Of a DNA stretch of 34,507 nucleotides, positions 32,505 to 34,507 are shown piece after piece. Position numbers and translations under genes: made by a program. Positions within the stretch are counted from its first letter, which is position 1. Each line of letters starts with the position of its first letter. This DNA comes from an uncultured Alphaproteobacteria bacterium (GTDB lineage: Bacteria; Pseudomonadota; Alphaproteobacteria; UBA11222). The stretch covers positions 1 to 34,507 of the forward strand of contig CALAQW010000029.1 in the NCBI GenBank assembly GCA_937888955.1, read 5' to 3'. Below the pieces are notes generated by a model. That model saw only the letters and a list, made by a program, of their open reading frames with translations, was not told where the DNA came from and did not search any database.

Positions 32505-33383
32505 TTAATTTTCCGCCGCTTCTGCGAGAGACTGGCGGTAATCTTCCACCAATTGCAAAATCCCTTCTTTCGCTCCATCGGCTATCAGGGCTGCCAGCGG
32601 CCCCCAATTACCATCAAGCTGTCCTTTCGGTATCTGGTTGCGTTGATCAACCACGCCGATCTCTGCTCCGTCCGGGTCGATGACACGCCAGGAGATCCAG
32701 ACATCCTCCTGCGCGAGGCCAACTGACGTAAGCGTGACTTTTCCCGCAACCTTAATCACATCTGACCGCGCCCGATCAGTCATCCTCGGATCTGTCAGCT
32801 TCAACCCCGCATCGCGTAATGCGGCACGTAATGCGACAGGCAGTGTCTGTGCACCATCGCCGGGCGCTGTGGGTATCGGTTGTACAGCAACAGACAGACC
32901 AAAGGTTCTGGGTGCACCCGGCGTTCTGAGATGCGGGCTGACCGTTTCAGCGATCATTTGCGCAAGCTGTGTCATTTGCGGCGAATTCGCACCTAAATCG
33001 GCTGGCAATTGGGCACCATCGAACACGCTGACAACATCGCCTGCCGGGGCAATCAGGGACCAGTGAACAATGCCTTGTCCCGCACTTGTATCTACCACCA
33101 TGCGCAGGCGGTGCGCCCCGTAAAGCGCTTGCGCGGCATGTGCGGGAATATCGACATTGCGCAGCGCCTCGGCAACAGCTTCCGCCAATGCGCCACCCGG
33201 TTCCGCCGCCATCCCTTCGACCGGCAGGACATGAATACCGGTATTTGCGGTAATCTCACCCAGCATCGAGGGTTGTTTTTCAGGCGTCGGCCGCATCTCC
33301 GGCAAATAGATGACGGCGGTATCGCATGCGCCCGTGAACATCAGCATGCACAGCAACAAGAGGTGGCGTGGCAAGCGTAACAT
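32505..33383 (-). CDS. Putative lipoprotein of unknown function
   Basis: 292 residues from ATG 33383 (MLRLPRHLLLLCMLMFTGACDTAV), with AAGGTGGA before it; the track's GTG start at 33398 overlaps pgeF by 4 bases. The short hydrophobic leader ends in FTGAC at Cys20, a loose lipobox, so the protein is probably membrane-linked in the periplasm. The rest is soluble, with GIHVLPVEGMAAEPGGALAEAVAEALRNVDIPA and a later DVWISWRVIDPDGAEIGVVDQRNQIPKGQLDGNWGPLAALIADGAKEGI. No domain is recognised. It follows pgeF by 11 bases and is probably in the same operon. Confidence 0.8.
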   Translation of the reverse strand: MLRLPRHLLLLCMLMFTGACDTAVIYLPEMRPTPEKQPSMLGEITANTGIHVLPVEGMAAEPGGALAEAVAEALRNVDIPAHAAQALYGAHRLRMVVDTSAGQGIVHWSLIAPAGDVVSVFDGAQLPADLGANSPQMTQLAQMIAETVSPHLRTPGAPRTFGLSVAVQPIPTAPGDGAQTLPVALRAALRDAGLKLTDPRMTDRARSDVIKVAGKVTLTSVGLAQEDVWISWRVIDPDGAEIGVVDQRNQIPKGQLDGNWGPLAALIADGAKEGILQLVEDYRQSLAEAAEN

Positions 33384-33394
33384 GCTGTCCACCT

Positions 33395-34213
33395 TCACCG
33401 TTCAGCTGTCGCAAGCATTATCGCCGACAGCGCGCGACCATAATCGGGTTCCCCCAAATGGGTTGCGCGGCGAAAACTAAAAAACCGCTCCGGCTCGGCA
33501 TAGGTGCACAATGCCGCCTGGCCCACCGTGCCTATTCCGGCCAGCTCCAGACGCCGGGCAACATAGGGGGCGAGATGAAACTGCCGCTTATCGGGCTGCC
33601 GACCCGGCGTGAAAAAATCACGCCACCCTTCTTCCTGTTCGACAAAAGCAGCTTCCATGGCCGCATCGACTTCATAGTTTTGTCCAGAGATGGCAGGGCC
33701 GATAACCGCAGCAATATTTTCAGGCTGCGCGCCTAACCGCAGCATCGCGTCGACAACAGCCTCGCAGATTCCGGCCAATGCACCGCGCCACCCCGCATGG
33801 GCCGCGCCGATCACGCGAGCGACAGGATCCGCAAACAATACCGGTGCACAATCAGCGGTCAGCACAGACAGGATGATGTCAGGACAATCTGTAACAAGCC
33901 CGTCCGCCTGCGGTCTGTCGTGGACCTGCGCAGGCTGGCGAATGGTGTGGACCTGGTTGCCATGCACCTGATGGACCCCGGTCAGAACGGTATCTTTTCC
34001 AAAGCTCGCCTGCACACGCGCGCGATTTTCGGCAATCGCGGCCCTATCGTCACCAGACCCCAGGCCACAGTTGAGCGCACCGTAAATGCCTTGCGATACG
34101 CCACCATGGCGGGTGAAAAAACCATGCCGGAGCGCGGGCGCCGCAAGGTGCGGGGAACTGAAATGCGGTGGCGCGGCATGATGAAGCCCGCCATGGGGTT
34201 CATTTTCTGTCAT
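33395..34213 (-). CDS. pgeF: Peptidoglycan editing factor PgeF (laccase-domain, YfiH family)
   Basis: 272 residues. The metal triad is visible as GVHQVHGNQV (His84), VLTADCAPVLFAD (Cys122) and GAAHAGWRGALAG (His139), with the entry motif HGFFTRHGGVSQGIYGALN near the N-terminus. YfiH-type proteins remove wrongly added serine from peptidoglycan precursors in E. coli (known for PgeF); earlier annotations call them multicopper polyphenol oxidases. The ATG lies 12 bases after the upstream methyltransferase stop, with GGAG in that gap. The order methyltransferase-pgeF is the usual one in alphaproteobacteria. Confidence 0.94.
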   Translation of the reverse strand: MTENEPHGGLHHAAPPHFSSPHLAAPALRHGFFTRHGGVSQGIYGALNCGLGSGDDRAAIAENRARVQASFGKDTVLTGVHQVHGNQVHTIRQPAQVHDRPQADGLVTDCPDIILSVLTADCAPVLFADPVARVIGAAHAGWRGALAGICEAVVDAMLRLGAQPENIAAVIGPAISGQNYEVDAAMEAAFVEQEEGWRDFFTPGRQPDKRQFHLAPYVARRLELAGIGTVGQAALCTYAEPERFFSFRRATHLGEPDYGRALSAIMLATAER

Positions 34214-34225
34214 ACGCTCCGCGCC

Positions 34226-34507
34226 TCACCGTTGCGCCATTGAAAAGCCGGGCCGCTCTGACAAGGCGGGGGCACGCATCGCCAGAACCTTGAACAGCTG
34301 GCCCATCTGCTCAGGGCCGATCAACCGCTTAACCGTCTCCGCCATGGCGGCCCGCGCTTCGGGATCAAGTTTCTGCGACAAGGCAGCGGCCCTGTATTCG
34401 ATCCCAAGCTCTTTCAGGAAATCGGCCTGTGTGACCGGCCCGTCCACCAAGGCCCCGGCCGCGGTGGCAGCCAGGGCCAGCGCGGCGAAATCGACATGGG
34501 AGATCGG
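34226..34507 (-). CDS. MidA-like SAM-dependent methyltransferase, C-terminal part (5' truncated)
   Basis: The minus-strand frame is open to the window edge; only the last 93 residues are seen. The segment PISHVDFAALALAATAAGALVDGPVTQADFLKELGIEYRAAAL then GPEQMGQLFKVLAMRAPALSERPGF is the C-terminal signature of the MidA/NDUFAF7 family (COG1565), methyltransferases linked to respiratory complex I assembly in mitochondria. The track's GTG at 34450 is internal. Upstream of it, outside the window, lgt would be expected from the typical gene order. Confidence 0.85.
   Translation of the reverse strand, partial: PISHVDFAALALAATAAGALVDGPVTQADFLKELGIEYRAAALSQKLDPEARAAMAETVKRLIGPEQMGQLFKVLAMRAPALSERPGFSMAQR

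Noticed and set aside
1-34507. CRISPR arrays, tRNA or rRNA genes, transposases, phage or integrase genes
   Set aside because: None were recognisable; no regularly spaced repeats, cloverleaf-like sequences or mobile-element proteins were seen on either strand.

Overview
The window looks like an alphaproteobacterial chromosome of fairly high GC content. The class-level call rests on three things: a class I (archaeal-type) lysyl-tRNA synthetase, the run of MidA-like methyltransferase, pgeF, lipoprotein and prs, and a DUF952 gene coupled to pyrD. I cannot place it more finely from sequence alone. There are no tRNA or rRNA genes, IS elements, phage genes or CRISPR arrays.

Positions 1-11291 are mainly a catabolic island for CoA thioesters, all on the + strand. 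It opens with the 3' end of an acyl-CoA dehydrogenase (ACAD) and three tandem ACAD paralogs that share the same N-terminal signature. A doc-type toxin-antitoxin module with a palindromic operator and a minus-strand gpmA interrupt it. It then resumes with a crotonase-fold protein, an overlapping pair of ACADs (one degenerate, one with the catalytic Glu), an SDR and a methyltransferase. Several ACADs lack the canonical catalytic Glu, as in known heteromeric ACADs that act on bulky, steroid-like CoA esters; the substrate here is an inference.

Positions 11499-13846 hold a translationally coupled pair: a membrane-anchored TPR protein and a sodium:solute symporter. Positions 13927-15719 (minus) hold a BKACE/DUF849 enzyme followed by a type I extradiol dioxygenase. 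Just upstream of that operon, on the same strand, is a compact promoter, two hairpins and a strong terminator. This looks like an unannotated small RNA of about 92 nt, or a terminating leader, with CCUCCC anti-Shine-Dalgarno motifs. I consider it the most interesting item in the window.

Positions 16092-22615 (minus) hold, in transcription order, a hybrid histidine kinase, a DinG/XPD-like iron-sulfur helicase, a TerB-like protein and an MFS transporter. Divergently, lysK and a secreted TPR protein occupy 22727-25289. Next come a cupin and an S24 (LexA/CI-like) repressor on the minus strand, with paired palindromes in front of the repressor, then DUF952-pyrD and arsC on the plus strand.

Positions 28309-34507 (minus) are mostly housekeeping: a MidA-like methyltransferase (partial), pgeF, a lipoprotein, prs, two adjacent hotdog thioesterases, a MATE transporter and a methyltransferase. 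Coordinates and starts were set by eye from Shine-Dalgarno spacing, overlaps and family N-termini. Function calls are from recognised motifs, not database searches.
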